A stretch of 64,000 nucleotides of DNA from Bosea sp. RAC05 (lineage in GTDB: Bacteria; Pseudomonadota; Alphaproteobacteria; Rhizobiales; Beijerinckiaceae): positions 1,115,501-1,179,500 of the forward strand of contig NZ_CP016464.1 of NCBI RefSeq assembly GCF_001713455.1, given 5' to 3'. The notes under the pieces were generated by a model, which was not told where the DNA came from, ran no database searches, and saw nothing but the letters and a program-made list of their open reading frames with translations. Positions 41,915 through 50,652 of this stretch are shown here, in pieces. The position numbers were made by a program, and so were the translations under genes. How positions within the stretch are numbered: the first letter of the stretch is position 1; the number at the start of each line of letters is the position of its first letter.

Positions 41915-42970
41915 TCAAGCTGCAATGATAGGGACATCGCCCATCCGCCTGAGCGCGCACGCTCCGATCGCGCTTGCAGCTTGATCTGGGATGGCGAAAA
42001 CCGAGCTGACGTTGATCTCGCACAGCACGTACGTGTCAGCGCCGCCTTCGTCGACCGGGCCGTAGAGGAAATCGGCGTCCCAAATCACGGGCATGTCGCT
42101 CCTGGCGATATCGAGCAGCTCCATCAGCTCGGGTATCCAGGCCGCCTCCATCCGCTCCCTGAGGGGTTCGAACCGCGGTTCGTCGGCGGGGAACATGACC
42201 TTGCCGAGCGCCGCGTCCGGATGCATGTCGGCGGGGTCCATCAGCCCTTGCGGATGCTGGTGCCCGAAGCCGACGACCCGGTCCTCGCTGACGTAGCACC
42301 GGATCATGCCGTCCCGGAGCCGGGGCTGGAAGGGTTGGTCGACGATGGCTTCGCCGCCGTCGAAATAGCCTCGGCAGGATTCGAGGAACCGGTCGAGCGG
42401 CATCGTCCTGGGCTCGCTCGGGGCGTGGGCCTCGCGGACGCACACCTCGTCGGCGCCCGCTGCCGAGGCCACCCTTTCGACCTTCCAGACGCCCTGGCCG
42501 TCGTTGCCGCGGCTGCGCTTGAGGACGCGCGTCCGACCATGCTCAAGCCGCTCCGGAAACCGCAGCCGGAAATCGTCATATGACGCGTAGAGCTCCGCGC
42601 CTACGGACCATCCCATCCCGCGCGTGTGGAAGAGGACTTCCTTGACGCCCAGCTTGGCGATGACGTCCGGATGTGCGCTGACCCAGCGGGACCCGGTCGC
42701 GACCTCGCGAAGTAGTTCGTTCAGCCAGAGGCGGTCGCGCCCGTCTTGGAGCGGGTTGACCCAGACGAGCACGCCGTCAACGTGGAGGAGTTGCGCGCGA
42801 ACCTCGTCGTGCGTCTCCTCGTCGTACACAGCCGGTTCGGCGGCGATGCCGAGCGCCGCGAGTTCCTCGAAGATCCGGTGGAAGCGCGAGTTCTGCGGGG
42901 TCGCCCGTTCGCGCGCCTCGCGGTCGCCGCGCCAGAGGATGGCGACCCTTCCCGATGACTGTAGGGACAT
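41915..42970 (-). CDS. Cj0069-like, ATP-grasp-type protein
   Basis: A 351-residue soluble protein. The start at 42970 (MSLQSSGRVAILWRGDREAR) follows the previous gene by 17 bases. It resembles the Cj0069 family, with ATP-grasp-like features: VLKRSRGNDGQGVWKVE as the ATP-binding loop and late acidic residues in WDADFLYG and LCEINVSSVF that would bind Mg-ATP. Function of the family is unknown; carboxylate-amine ligation is the general ATP-grasp chemistry. It ends the chromate operon and is the first gene to the right of the island boundary. Confidence 0.75.
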   Translation of the reverse strand: MSLQSSGRVAILWRGDREARERATPQNSRFHRIFEELAALGIAAEPAVYDEETHDEVRAQLLHVDGVLVWVNPLQDGRDRLWLNELLREVATGSRWVSAHPDVIAKLGVKEVLFHTRGMGWSVGAELYASYDDFRLRFPERLEHGRTRVLKRSRGNDGQGVWKVERVASAAGADEVCVREAHAPSEPRTMPLDRFLESCRGYFDGGEAIVDQPFQPRLRDGMIRCYVSEDRVVGFGHQHPQGLMDPADMHPDAALGKVMFPADEPRFEPLRERMEAAWIPELMELLDIARSDMPVIWDADFLYGPVDEGGADTYVLCEINVSSVFAIPDQAASAIGACALRRMGDVPIIAA

Positions 42971-42987
42971 GTCGCAGCCTTTCTGGG

Positions 42988-43368
42988 CTAAGGCACCAAC
43001 CGCGACAGGCTTCCCTCGAAGGGGCTGCCCAGCGCGACGGGTTGAAGACGGAGCGTCGTGCTCGAAGTCCAGACCTCGAAGCATTCCTCGCCCCGCGCCG
43101 ATCGCCAGCACAGGGCGTCGTCCTTCGTCTGCCAGCGAAGGTCCTGCCGGCGGCTCATGGCATATTCCGTGAGCGCGCCACCCGGTTGGAAGCTGTAGCG
43201 CCAATGGACGCCGTCGCTGAACTCCCTGCCGGAGATCAACCGCTGGATCGCGCCGCCGCGGATGCGCTTGAACCCATCTGTTGCCGAACCCTTCTCGGCG
43301 CTGACGGGTAACGCCATGCCCATGGCGCAGAGCGCAAGGAAGGCCGCTGCCAGTTTCCGCTCGCGCAT
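42988..43368 (-). CDS. Small secreted protein of unknown function
   Basis: A 126-residue protein with a clear signal peptide (MRERKLAAAFLALCAMGMAL, cleavage after PVSA). The mature part has two Cys (ALCW and EECF) that could pair. I see no metal-binding cluster. It starts one base after chrA ends and precedes the ATP-grasp gene, so it belongs to the chromate operon. Confidence 0.75.
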   Translation of the reverse strand: MRERKLAAAFLALCAMGMALPVSAEKGSATDGFKRIRGGAIQRLISGREFSDGVHWRYSFQPGGALTEYAMSRRQDLRWQTKDDALCWRSARGEECFEVWTSSTTLRLQPVALGSPFEGSLSRLVP

Positions 43369-43369
43369 G

Positions 43370-44770
43370 TCACGCTCCGATCACGTGGATGATCAGGACG
43401 CCGGCAAGGGCCGAGGCCGCGAGCGTCGGGATCATGCCGACCTTGAAACGCAGCATCGCGATCATGGCGGCAGCCGATAGCACGGCGGCGCGCCAGTCGA
43501 GCGAGGACAGGACCGGTAGGTCGGGAGCCAAGCCGAGGAACTCGACCGAGCGAACTTGCCGGAAGACGACGTGAAGAGCGAACCAGAGCGCTAGGTTCAT
43601 GACCACGCCGACGACCGCCGCCGTGATCGCCGTCAGCGCGGCCGAGAGTGCCTTGTTGCCGCGCAGAGCCTCGACATAGGGCGCACCAAGGAAAATCCAG
43701 AAGAAGCACGGTGCAAACGTGACCCAGAGCGTCAGGAGCGCGCCGAGGCCCCCCACCAGCAGCGGATCGAGACCGCCTGGCGCGCGGTAGGCGGCGAGGA
43801 AGCCGACGAACTGGAGGACGAGGATCAGCGGTCCCGGCGTGGTCTCGGCCAGGCCGAGCCCGTCCACCATCTCGCCCGCCTGAAGCCACCCGAAAGTCTC
43901 GACCGCGGCCTGCGCGACATAGGCCAGAACCGCATAGGCGCCACCGAAGGTGACGACCGCCATCGTGCTGAAGAAGCCGCCGATCTGCGTCCAGACGCTC
44001 GCGCCGCCCGTCAGGAGCCAGAGCGCCAGCACGGGCCCGAGCCAAATCGGCAGCCAGATCGCGCAGGTCTTGATGGCCTTGGCACCCGACGGGGTGGCGT
44101 GGCCGAGCTCTCCCCGCTCGAACATCAGGTCGACGACGCCCTTGAACTCGGGCGCGCCGACCTTCCCACCATGGCCGCCGCCAGCGAAGGTCGCCGGCGC
44201 GTAGCGCTGCCCGAGCCAGCCGACGAGGCCTGCCGCCAGGATGATGATCGGGAACGGGATCTTGAACAGGTAGATGCTGATGAAGGCCGCGATTGCGATG
44301 ACGACCATCGCCCGGTTCTTCAAGGCGCGGCGGCTTATGCGGAGACCCGCCTCGACGACCACCGCAAGAACGGCCGCCTTGACGCCGAAGAAGACGGCGT
44401 CGACCAGCGGCACGTGGCGATAGAGGACGTACAGGAGGCTGAGGCCCAGCATAACCAGCGCGCCGGGGACGATGAAGAGCAAGCCGGCGACGAGGCCGCC
44501 GATCGTGCGATGCATCAGCCAGCCGATATAGATCGCAAGCTGCTGGGCCTCGGGGCCCGGAAGCAGCATGCAGTAGTTCAGGGCATGCAGGAACCGCTGC
44601 TCGCCGATCCAGCGGCGGTCCTCAACCAGCTCCTTGTGCATCATGGCAATCTGGCCGGCGGGGCCGCCGAATGAGAGGCAGCCGATCCTCGCCCAAACCC
44701 TGACGGCCTGGGCGAAGCTGGGTGTGGTGGGGGCGGCGATGGCGGCGTCGGTAGGGGTTGCGAGGGTCAT
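43370..44770 (-). CDS. chrA: Chromate efflux transporter
   Basis: A 466-residue bidomain CHR-family permease with the duplicated motif visible in both halves: CLSFGGPAGQIAMMHKELVE near residue 30 and VTFGGAYAVLAYVAQAAVE in the second half, plus GLAETTPGPLI. It exports chromate from the cytoplasm. About eleven hydrophobic segments. Start at 44770 with GGGAG 8 bases upstream. It lies 13 bases after chrB. Confidence 0.95.
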   Translation of the reverse strand: MTLATPTDAAIAAPTTPSFAQAVRVWARIGCLSFGGPAGQIAMMHKELVEDRRWIGEQRFLHALNYCMLLPGPEAQQLAIYIGWLMHRTIGGLVAGLLFIVPGALVMLGLSLLYVLYRHVPLVDAVFFGVKAAVLAVVVEAGLRISRRALKNRAMVVIAIAAFISIYLFKIPFPIIILAAGLVGWLGQRYAPATFAGGGHGGKVGAPEFKGVVDLMFERGELGHATPSGAKAIKTCAIWLPIWLGPVLALWLLTGGASVWTQIGGFFSTMAVVTFGGAYAVLAYVAQAAVETFGWLQAGEMVDGLGLAETTPGPLILVLQFVGFLAAYRAPGGLDPLLVGGLGALLTLWVTFAPCFFWIFLGAPYVEALRGNKALSAALTAITAAVVGVVMNLALWFALHVVFRQVRSVEFLGLAPDLPVLSSLDWRAAVLSAAAMIAMLRFKVGMIPTLAASALAGVLIIHVIGA

Positions 44771-44783
44771 GGCACTCCCTCGC

Positions 44784-45599
44784 TCAGGCCTTCGGCCCGG
44801 ACGGCCAGTTGTGCGTCTCCTCCGTCGCGTCCCGGCACCAGCGGTAGAAGGCATCGTAGAGCAGCATGCCGGCATCGAGCTGTTCGAGGTCGTCCCGGTA
44901 CATGCGCGAGAGGCCGAGCGAGGCCGCCAGGAACCCGGGAGCCTCGGGGGCCAGATCCGGGCGCGCGGTGTCGGCGGCGCGCACGATCGTGGCTAGCCGG
45001 TCAAGCGCAGGCGAGGCCAGGCCGAACTCCTCGATCATGACGTCGAAGGTGCAGCGCTCGCCGCGGTGGCTCCAGAAGACGCCGTCGATGTCGAAGGGCG
45101 TGGCGCCGAAGCGGCTGGCGACATCGGTCACCTCGGCCGCGGTGACGAACAGGAAGACCGCCTTGGGGTCGATGAAGCGGCGGATTAGCCAGGGGCAGGC
45201 GATGCGGTCGACCTTCGGACGCGAGCGTGTGACCCACAGGGTGCGACCCTGTCCGTCGCGGGGCGGCAGCTTGGCCGTCGAGGCCAGCAGGCCGCCGGCA
45301 TCGCGCCACGCCTCGAAGCCTCCTGCGAGGTTCTCGGCCTCGACGCCTTCATGCCTGAGCCAGGCGGCGACGCCTTCGCTCAGCTTCTGGCCGCGCTGGC
45401 AGACCACGACGACGCGTTTACCGGCGTAGTCGCGCGCCCAGTCCGCGACGTTCTTGTGCGAGCGATGATCGGCGGCGGGCAGGATGCGCGTATCGAGCGC
45501 GACGTCGTCGGGGATGCGGACGTCGACGATGGTCGGCGCGTCCGGTAGGCCGACGAGCCGGGACAATTGGGCAGCGGTGATCTGGATGTTGGAAGACAT
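44784..45599 (-). CDS. chrB: ChrB-type chromate resistance protein with N-terminal rhodanese domain
   Basis: A 271-residue protein. Residues about 5-105 form a rhodanese-like domain with the active-site Cys in VVVVCQRGQKLSEG. Residues about 115-265 match the ChrB C-terminal domain (SRPKVDRIACPWLIRRFIDP, FDIDGVFWSHRGERCTFDVM). ChrB is a sensor/regulator or auxiliary factor of ChrA; the rhodanese fusion is a known variant, and it lacks the DNA-binding N-terminal part of classical ChrB. It heads the four-gene minus-strand operon. Confidence 0.9.
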   Translation of the reverse strand: MSSNIQITAAQLSRLVGLPDAPTIVDVRIPDDVALDTRILPAADHRSHKNVADWARDYAGKRVVVVCQRGQKLSEGVAAWLRHEGVEAENLAGGFEAWRDAGGLLASTAKLPPRDGQGRTLWVTRSRPKVDRIACPWLIRRFIDPKAVFLFVTAAEVTDVASRFGATPFDIDGVFWSHRGERCTFDVMIEEFGLASPALDRLATIVRAADTARPDLAPEAPGFLAASLGLSRMYRDDLEQLDAGMLLYDAFYRWCRDATEETHNWPSGPKA

Positions 45600-45733
45600 G
45601 GGCGTCCATCCCTGAAGAGAGGAAAGTGGACGCGAACATTGGGCTGACGCCTCACGGGGTCGTCGCGAAGAACCCCTTGGGTCGAGCTTGAACCACAAGG
45701 CGCGGTGGCTTGCAACAGGATCGTTGTGGAGGC

Positions 45734-46444
45734 TTACCTCGCGATCAACGGCCAGAGGCCGAGCGCCGTCACCGCCATGGCGGCTGCGACCTCCAAGCCG
45801 AACCCGATGCGGCGCTGCAGGGCATAGCTTCGATCGAGGATGGCAACGAGGCGGCCGCGGAGTAGGATCGCCGCCAGCGGAAACGCGACGACCGTCACGA
45901 TCATGCCGGAGGCGAAGGTCGCCGACAGGAGCACTCCGGCGAGGACGAGACCGTTTGCCACCGCATAGGCCATGATGAAGGTGGTGAGCGGACAGGGGAC
46001 AAGGCCGCCGACGAAGGCGAGCGCGGGACCCGATCGGCCATAGTCGTGCCGATGCGGTCGAAAGGCCCGCCAGAGCAGCCACAGGCCGACCAGCACGATC
46101 AGGATCTGGCTGGAGCGCTCCAGGATGGGCGCCCGCCCGGCGCCGACCAAGGTGCGTTGGATGACGGCGGCGCCCGTCAGGACGATGACGATGGCCGATC
46201 CGACATGGGTCAGGATCAGGATGGCGCTGGAAAGCATCGCGCCACGACAGTGGCCATCACCGGCGTAGTGGGCGGCGAGCAGCGACTTGCCATGACCGGG
46301 CAGCAGCGCATGCAGCATCCCAAAACTGAATGCCGCGACGACCAGCGCCGGCATGCCCGCCAAGCCAGCGTCCGGGAGGGCCTTCAATGCCGCCAGGGCT
46401 TGCGTGTGAAGGCCGCGTTGGAAGCCGATCGCCCAATCCATCAT
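45734..46444 (-). CDS. NicO/RcnA-family nickel/cobalt transporter
   Basis: About 236 residues with six hydrophobic segments. The family motif FGMLHALLPGHGKSLLAAHY has the His residues used for metal binding, and GGLVPCPLTTFIMAYA is the second conserved block. RcnA-type members export Ni(II)/Co(II). Start is at 46444 or 46441 (MMDWAIGF), because a longer start at 46483 would overlap the MFS gene by 22 bases. It is co-directional with the MFS exporter and the metal sensor. Confidence 0.88.
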   Translation of the reverse strand: MMDWAIGFQRGLHTQALAALKALPDAGLAGMPALVVAAFSFGMLHALLPGHGKSLLAAHYAGDGHCRGAMLSSAILILTHVGSAIVIVLTGAAVIQRTLVGAGRAPILERSSQILIVLVGLWLLWRAFRPHRHDYGRSGPALAFVGGLVPCPLTTFIMAYAVANGLVLAGVLLSATFASGMIVTVVAFPLAAILLRGRLVAILDRSYALQRRIGFGLEVAAAMAVTALGLWPLIAR

Positions 46445-46461
46445 CAGGGCCGCACTCGTGT

Positions 46462-47808
46462 TCAGCCGACCCGTTCGGGCCACTCCCGATGCAGGTCGTC
46501 GATGACGAAGGCATGGGCATGACGGTTCCCGTCGACGCCTGCGAGGTGGGGATGATCTGCCGGCAGATCGTCATGACCGTGGACGACGTCGCCCAACTCG
46601 TCGGACGGCCAGACGCGCACCGCGACGAGGACGGAGGCAAGCGTCAGCAGCGCGAAGGCGGCGAAGGTGAGCGACATGGGCAAGGCCGCGCCCAGCCATC
46701 CGGCCAGAGGGTAGGTGATCAGCCAGCAGGCATGCGACAGAGCGAACTGCGCGGCGAACACGGCCGGTCGATCCTCGGCATGGGCCGAGCGACGCAGCAG
46801 CCGCCCCGATGGCGTCTGAACGGCAGAATAGCCCAGGCCGAGCAGCAGCCAGGTCGCCAGCAGGCCCGGCCACAAGGTCGAGACAGGGCTTTCCGCGCTC
46901 CCGGACAGGAGCGCGGCCGCGACCGCGAGCACGCCACCGAGAGAGATCGCGGCCGCGAACATGACGCGCCGGTCGGGCAGCCGCTCCAGCAGCCGCGGTA
47001 AGGCGAGCGCGGCGATCATCGAGCCGCCACCGAAGCAGGCCAGTGCGAGCGCGACCTCGCCGTCGCCGAGCCTTAGCCGGCCTTTCACGAAGACGACCGT
47101 ATTGACGATCACCATCGCGCCGCCGGCTGCTGCCGCCATGTTGAGCGCGAGCAGGCCGCGCAGCCGGGGCGTCGCGAGGTAGATCCGCATCCCCCGCGTG
47201 GTCCGATCATAGATTCCGCCCGTCCGCGCGACGGCAGGCGAGACCGGAAGCGTCACCGAGAGCACGAGAGCGGCGGAGACGAGGAAGCCTGCGACTGTGC
47301 CGGAGAACAGCCAGTGATAGCTGATCAGCATCAGCAGCGCGGCGGCCAGCATCGGACTGGCCAGGCTCTCCAGATCATAGGCCAGCCGCGAGAGCGAGAG
47401 GGCCTTCGTGTAGTCCGCCTCGTCCGGCAGCACGTCGGGGATTGTCGCCTGGAAGGTCGGGGTGAAGGCGGCCGAGGCGGATTGCAGCAGGAAGATCAGG
47501 ACGTAGATCTGCCAGATCTCGCTGACGAAGGGCAAAAGCAGCGCGATTGCGGCCCTGACCAGATCCATCGCGATGAGGAATCCCCTGCGCGGCAACTGCG
47601 CCGCGAAGGCGCCGACGACAGGCGCAATGGTGACGTAAGCGATCATCTTGACCGCCAGCGCCGTGCCGAGAACCGTGCCGGCCCGGTCGCCGGCGAGATT
47701 GAAGGCAAGCAATCCCAGCGCGACCGTCAGCAGGCCGGTGCCGAGCAGCGCGATGATCTGCGCAAGAAAGAGCCGTCCATAGGTTCGGTTGGCGAGGACG
47801 GCGAGCAT
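46462..47808 (-). CDS. MFS metal exporter with His-rich C terminus (NreB/NrsD-like)
   Basis: A 448-residue MFS protein with twelve membrane segments and a cytoplasmic tail rich in His and Asp (VVHGHDDLPADHPHLAG, NRHAHAF). A His-rich tail is the known feature of the nickel exporters NreB and NrsD, which supports nickel as substrate. It follows the CsoR/RcnR-family gene by 12 bases and precedes the NicO gene, as in known nickel-resistance operons. Confidence 0.88.
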   Translation of the reverse strand: MLAVLANRTYGRLFLAQIIALLGTGLLTVALGLLAFNLAGDRAGTVLGTALAVKMIAYVTIAPVVGAFAAQLPRRGFLIAMDLVRAAIALLLPFVSEIWQIYVLIFLLQSASAAFTPTFQATIPDVLPDEADYTKALSLSRLAYDLESLASPMLAAALLMLISYHWLFSGTVAGFLVSAALVLSVTLPVSPAVARTGGIYDRTTRGMRIYLATPRLRGLLALNMAAAAGGAMVIVNTVVFVKGRLRLGDGEVALALACFGGGSMIAALALPRLLERLPDRRVMFAAAISLGGVLAVAAALLSGSAESPVSTLWPGLLATWLLLGLGYSAVQTPSGRLLRRSAHAEDRPAVFAAQFALSHACWLITYPLAGWLGAALPMSLTFAAFALLTLASVLVAVRVWPSDELGDVVHGHDDLPADHPHLAGVDGNRHAHAFVIDDLHREWPERVG

Positions 47809-47820
47809 GGACTGATCCTT

Positions 47821-48096
47821 CTAGAGGAACTTGGCGATCGCCTTGAACTCATCGATGGGCCGGCGGCGCTCGGGCGGGACGTCGGCGACGACATGGTCAA
47901 GGCAGTGATCGAGATGGTCCTGGATCAGGGTGCGCTTGGCCTGGACAATTGCGCTCTCGACCGCCTGCAACTGGGTGGCGATGTCGAGGCAGGGGCTGCC
48001 GCCCTCGATCATCGCCACGACCTTGGCGAGATGCCCGCCGGCGCGCTTAAGGCGCTTGGCGATGGCGGGATGGCTGGCATGGACGTGATCGCTCAT
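47821..48096 (-). CDS. CsoR/RcnR-family metal sensor, nickel-type ligand set
   Basis: A 91-residue all-helical repressor (DUF156). The candidate ligands are His4, Cys36, His61 and Cys65, which is the HCHC set seen in the nickel sensor InrS and differs from HCHH (RcnR) and xCHC (CsoR). Start at 48096 (MSDHVHASHP). It should repress the exporters downstream until metal binds. Its operator candidate (48102-48128) lies right before its start codon. Assigning nickel over copper or cobalt rests on the ligand set and the neighbours. Confidence 0.9.
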   Translation of the reverse strand: MSDHVHASHPAIAKRLKRAGGHLAKVVAMIEGGSPCLDIATQLQAVESAIVQAKRTLIQDHLDHCLDHVVADVPPERRRPIDEFKAIAKFL

Positions 48097-48101
48097 GGCT
48101 T

Positions 48102-48128
48102 CCCATAACCCCCGAGGGGGGATAAGGG
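48102..48128. promoter_or_regulatory. G-tract dyad operator for the CsoR/RcnR-family sensor
   Basis: CCCATAACCCCC then GA then GGGGGGATAAGGG: A/T-flanked G/C-tract dyad of the kind bound by RcnR and InrS. It lies in the 95-base divergent gap, 6 bases from the sensor start, where binding would also affect the divergent His-rich/hupE transcript. Confidence 0.75.
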
Positions 48129-48191
48129 AAGCGTCCGACCTGACCGGCCCCGTCAAACTTCCGTTAAGATCTCAGTTCCTATCTGTTCATC

Positions 48192-48578
48192 ATGCTGCAT
48201 CGCCGCATCAAAGCGCTCTCCTGCCTCGTCATCGCGCTCGCGATGGCGCTGGGCATGACGCTGTCGGCCGTGCACGTCTCGGCCGGCCACAACGCCCACG
48301 CCATCGCGCAGGCCGAAGCTGTCCGGCACGCGGAACTCGCCGCCGAGATCGCAGCGCATGGACATGCCCATGAGGATGGCGAGGCTGACGAACAGCACCC
48401 TGGCCATGTCCATGGGCATAACACCGCCGATCATGTTCACGAGACGGCCAACGTTGTCGCGCTGACCCAGCTCGGCACGCCGCGCTTTGCACGCACGGCG
48501 ATCCGGCACGAGCATCAGCGCTCGGCCTCCGGCCAGCCCACGGGCCTGGAACGTCCGCCTCGATCCGTCTTCGCCTGA
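48192..48578 (+). CDS. Small His-rich exported protein
   Basis: A 128-residue protein. A hydrophobic N-terminal signal (about 10-30, LSCLVIALAMALGMTLSA) is followed by a mature part with about twenty His, clustered in AAHGHAHEDG and HPGHVHGHNTADHVH. It is probably periplasmic and metal-binding. The divergence from the nickel sensor over the G-tract operator suggests nickel- or cobalt-dependent expression. No catalytic motif is seen. Confidence 0.75.
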   Translation: MLHRRIKALSCLVIALAMALGMTLSAVHVSAGHNAHAIAQAEAVRHAELAAEIAAHGHAHEDGEADEQHPGHVHGHNTADHVHETANVVALTQLGTPRFARTAIRHEHQRSASGQPTGLERPPRSVFA

Positions 48579-48629
48579 ACTCGGCGCCGCACACGCGGCA
48601 GACTTCAACGACGAACCATCGGATCCTTC

Positions 48630-49364
48630 ATGCAACGACCTCTAACCGGAGGGCGGCGCCTGCTGCATCACGCAGCCTTGCGCCGGCTCCTTCCTCTCGC
48701 GCTCGCCCTCCTGCTCCTGCTGCCGGGCATCGAGAGCGCATTCGCCCACGCCGTCGCCGAAGGCGACAAGGGCTACATCAAGGAGATCACGGGGGTGCAC
48801 CTGCTCCCCTTCGTCTATCTCGGCGCCAAGCACATGGTGACGGGCTACGACCACATCCTGTTCCTGTTCGGGGTGATCTTCTTCCTCTACCGGGCCAAGC
48901 ACATTGCGATCTATGTCAGCCTGTTCGCGCTCGGCCATTCGACGACGATGCTGCTCGGCGTCTATTTCAACGTCGGGATCAACAGCTACCTCATCGATGC
49001 CATCATCGGCCTGTCGGTCGCCTACAAAGCGCTCGACAACATGGGCGCCTTCCAGCGCTGGCTCGGCTACCAGCCGAACACGAAGGCAGCGACGCTGATC
49101 TTCGGCCTGTTCCACGGCTTCGGTCTCTCGACCAAGATCCTGGAATACGAGATCTCGCCGGACGGGCTGATCCCCAACCTGCTGGCCTTCAATGTCGGCG
49201 TCGAGCTCGGCCAGCTGACCGCGCTCGGCATGATCCTGATCGCCATGGGCTTCTGGCGCCGCACGGCCGGCTTCTGGCGCCACGCCTACACCGCCAATGT
49301 CTGGATGCTCACCGCGGGCTTCGTCCTCGTCGGCTACCAGCTCACCGGCTACTTCGTTTCCTGA
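48630..49364 (+). CDS. HupE/UreJ-family membrane protein
   Basis: A 244-residue membrane protein with a signal-like first segment ending ESAFAHA, then the family motifs KHMVTGYDHILFLFGVIFFL, FALGHSTTMLLGV and IFGLFHGFGLSTKI with the His residues thought to bind nickel. HupE proteins are nickel importers or regulators in hydrogenase/urease operons. Here there is no such enzyme, so it likely works in metal homeostasis with its His-rich neighbour. Confidence 0.87.
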   Translation: MQRPLTGGRRLLHHAALRRLLPLALALLLLLPGIESAFAHAVAEGDKGYIKEITGVHLLPFVYLGAKHMVTGYDHILFLFGVIFFLYRAKHIAIYVSLFALGHSTTMLLGVYFNVGINSYLIDAIIGLSVAYKALDNMGAFQRWLGYQPNTKAATLIFGLFHGFGLSTKILEYEISPDGLIPNLLAFNVGVELGQLTALGMILIAMGFWRRTAGFWRHAYTANVWMLTAGFVLVGYQLTGYFVS

Positions 49365-49398
49365 AATCCCAACGACCTCATCTCAAGGACCTCACCTC

Positions 49399-50088
49399 AT
49401 GTACAACACCGACCTCCCGACCCGCGCCGAGCTGCCGACCACGGCCCAGCTCCTGCGCTCCACCGCCATCGCCGCCGTCTCCGCCGTCGCGATCCTCGTG
49501 ACCATCGTCCTGCCGGCCGAATATGCGATCGACCCCACCGGCATCGGCCGCATGCTGAAGCTGACCGAGATGGGCGAGATCAAGATTCAGCTCGCCGCCG
49601 AAGCGGAAGCCGACCGGATCAAGGACAGCCAGACGCCACCGGCCCAGCCCGCGCCGGCGGCGCCTGCGGCGGACAAGCGCTCCTCGGTGCTCGGCACGGT
49701 GCTCGCCGGCCTGTTCGTCTCGTCGGCTGAGGCTGGCGAGCGGGTCCAGCTCGCCCAGACCGCGCCTTCGCGCAGCGACGAGACCGTGTTCACGCTGAAA
49801 CCCACCGAGGGCGTCGAATACAAGCTGACCATGAAGGCCGGCGCGAAAGTCGACTTCGCGTGGACCGCCAAAGACGGCGTCGTGAACTACGACATGCACG
49901 GAACTCCCGGCGCGGGCGGCAAGGAGAAGAGCTACAAGACCGGGCGCGGCTCGGCCGGCGAGCAGGGTGTCCTCACAGCCGAGTTCGACGGCTCGCATGG
50001 CTGGTTCTGGCGCAACCGCGGCAAGCAGGACGTAACGATCACGCTGAAAACGATGGGGACTTACGGCGAGATCAAGCGGATGATGTGA
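49399..50088 (+). CDS. Transmembrane-anchored periplasmic protein
   Basis: A 229-residue protein: cytoplasmic tail, one membrane segment (about 23-42, IAAVSAVAILVTIVLPAEYA), an Ala/Pro-rich linker, and a beta-rich C-terminal domain with FDGSHGWFWRNRGKQDVTI. Proteins of this kind are found near heavy-metal exporters; the role is unknown. Start at 49399 lies 34 bases after hupE, so it is cotranscribed with it. The conserved Trp-rich GWFWRN segment may bind a partner or metal. Confidence 0.72.
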   Translation: MYNTDLPTRAELPTTAQLLRSTAIAAVSAVAILVTIVLPAEYAIDPTGIGRMLKLTEMGEIKIQLAAEAEADRIKDSQTPPAQPAPAAPAADKRSSVLGTVLAGLFVSSAEAGERVQLAQTAPSRSDETVFTLKPTEGVEYKLTMKAGAKVDFAWTAKDGVVNYDMHGTPGAGGKEKSYKTGRGSAGEQGVLTAEFDGSHGWFWRNRGKQDVTITLKTMGTYGEIKRMM

Positions 50089-50103
50089 CATCGGACCGCC
50101 GGC

Positions 50104-50450
50104 AGGTACCAAGCCTGTCGGCGAATTCCCGCCAGGCGATCCTGCTGACGAGCACCTTGTCGATGCGGCGGCCGTCGCGATCGACCACCTCGTAGCGCCA
50201 CTGGGCCTTTACGAAAGATTTTCCCCACAGCAGGAAGTCGTTTCATCTCGGAGAGCACCACCGGATATCCCGAGCTCACGGCAGAAGTCATCGACCTGCA
50301 TCAAGCTCGCGACCAGGAAGCTGCCGTCCGCGCCTGTGTGGATCGGAGGCTCGCCGGCCTCGTCCTCATGGAAAGCGCTGATGATGGATGCCAACATGTC
50401 GCCATGCCTGAGCACAACCTCGACGTGGCCGTACTCGTCAAGCATATCTC
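50104..50450 (-). pseudogene. Decayed CorC/HlyC-type (CNNM family) gene fragment
   Basis: Two adjoining minus-strand pieces match the C-terminal part of CBS/CorC-HlyC membrane proteins. One is MLDEYGHVEVVLRHGDMLAS (50209-50445), which continues to GSFLVASLMQVDDFCRELGI. The other, in a different frame, is WRYEVVDRDGRRIDKVLVSR (about 50115-50200). The membrane and first CBS domains are missing. So at least one frameshift and a large 5' deletion separate it from a working gene. The rest of 50089-50652 shows nothing else. Confidence 0.65.
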
Positions 50451-50652
50451 TGGAGTTTGACTTCCATCAACGACGCTCGCAGCGAACTCGGGAATTTTAG
50501 CCTCAGGTCCAATGCGTCGGCCGCAGCGGGACCAATCAGCGGTATCGATGTCAAGCGACTGCCGGGGCACTCGTGACGATCCGGGAACTGCCCCGGACCA
50601 ACGTGCCTATGAGCGGTGCATCGATGAAGCCGCTCGTGCGAAGGGAGACCTC

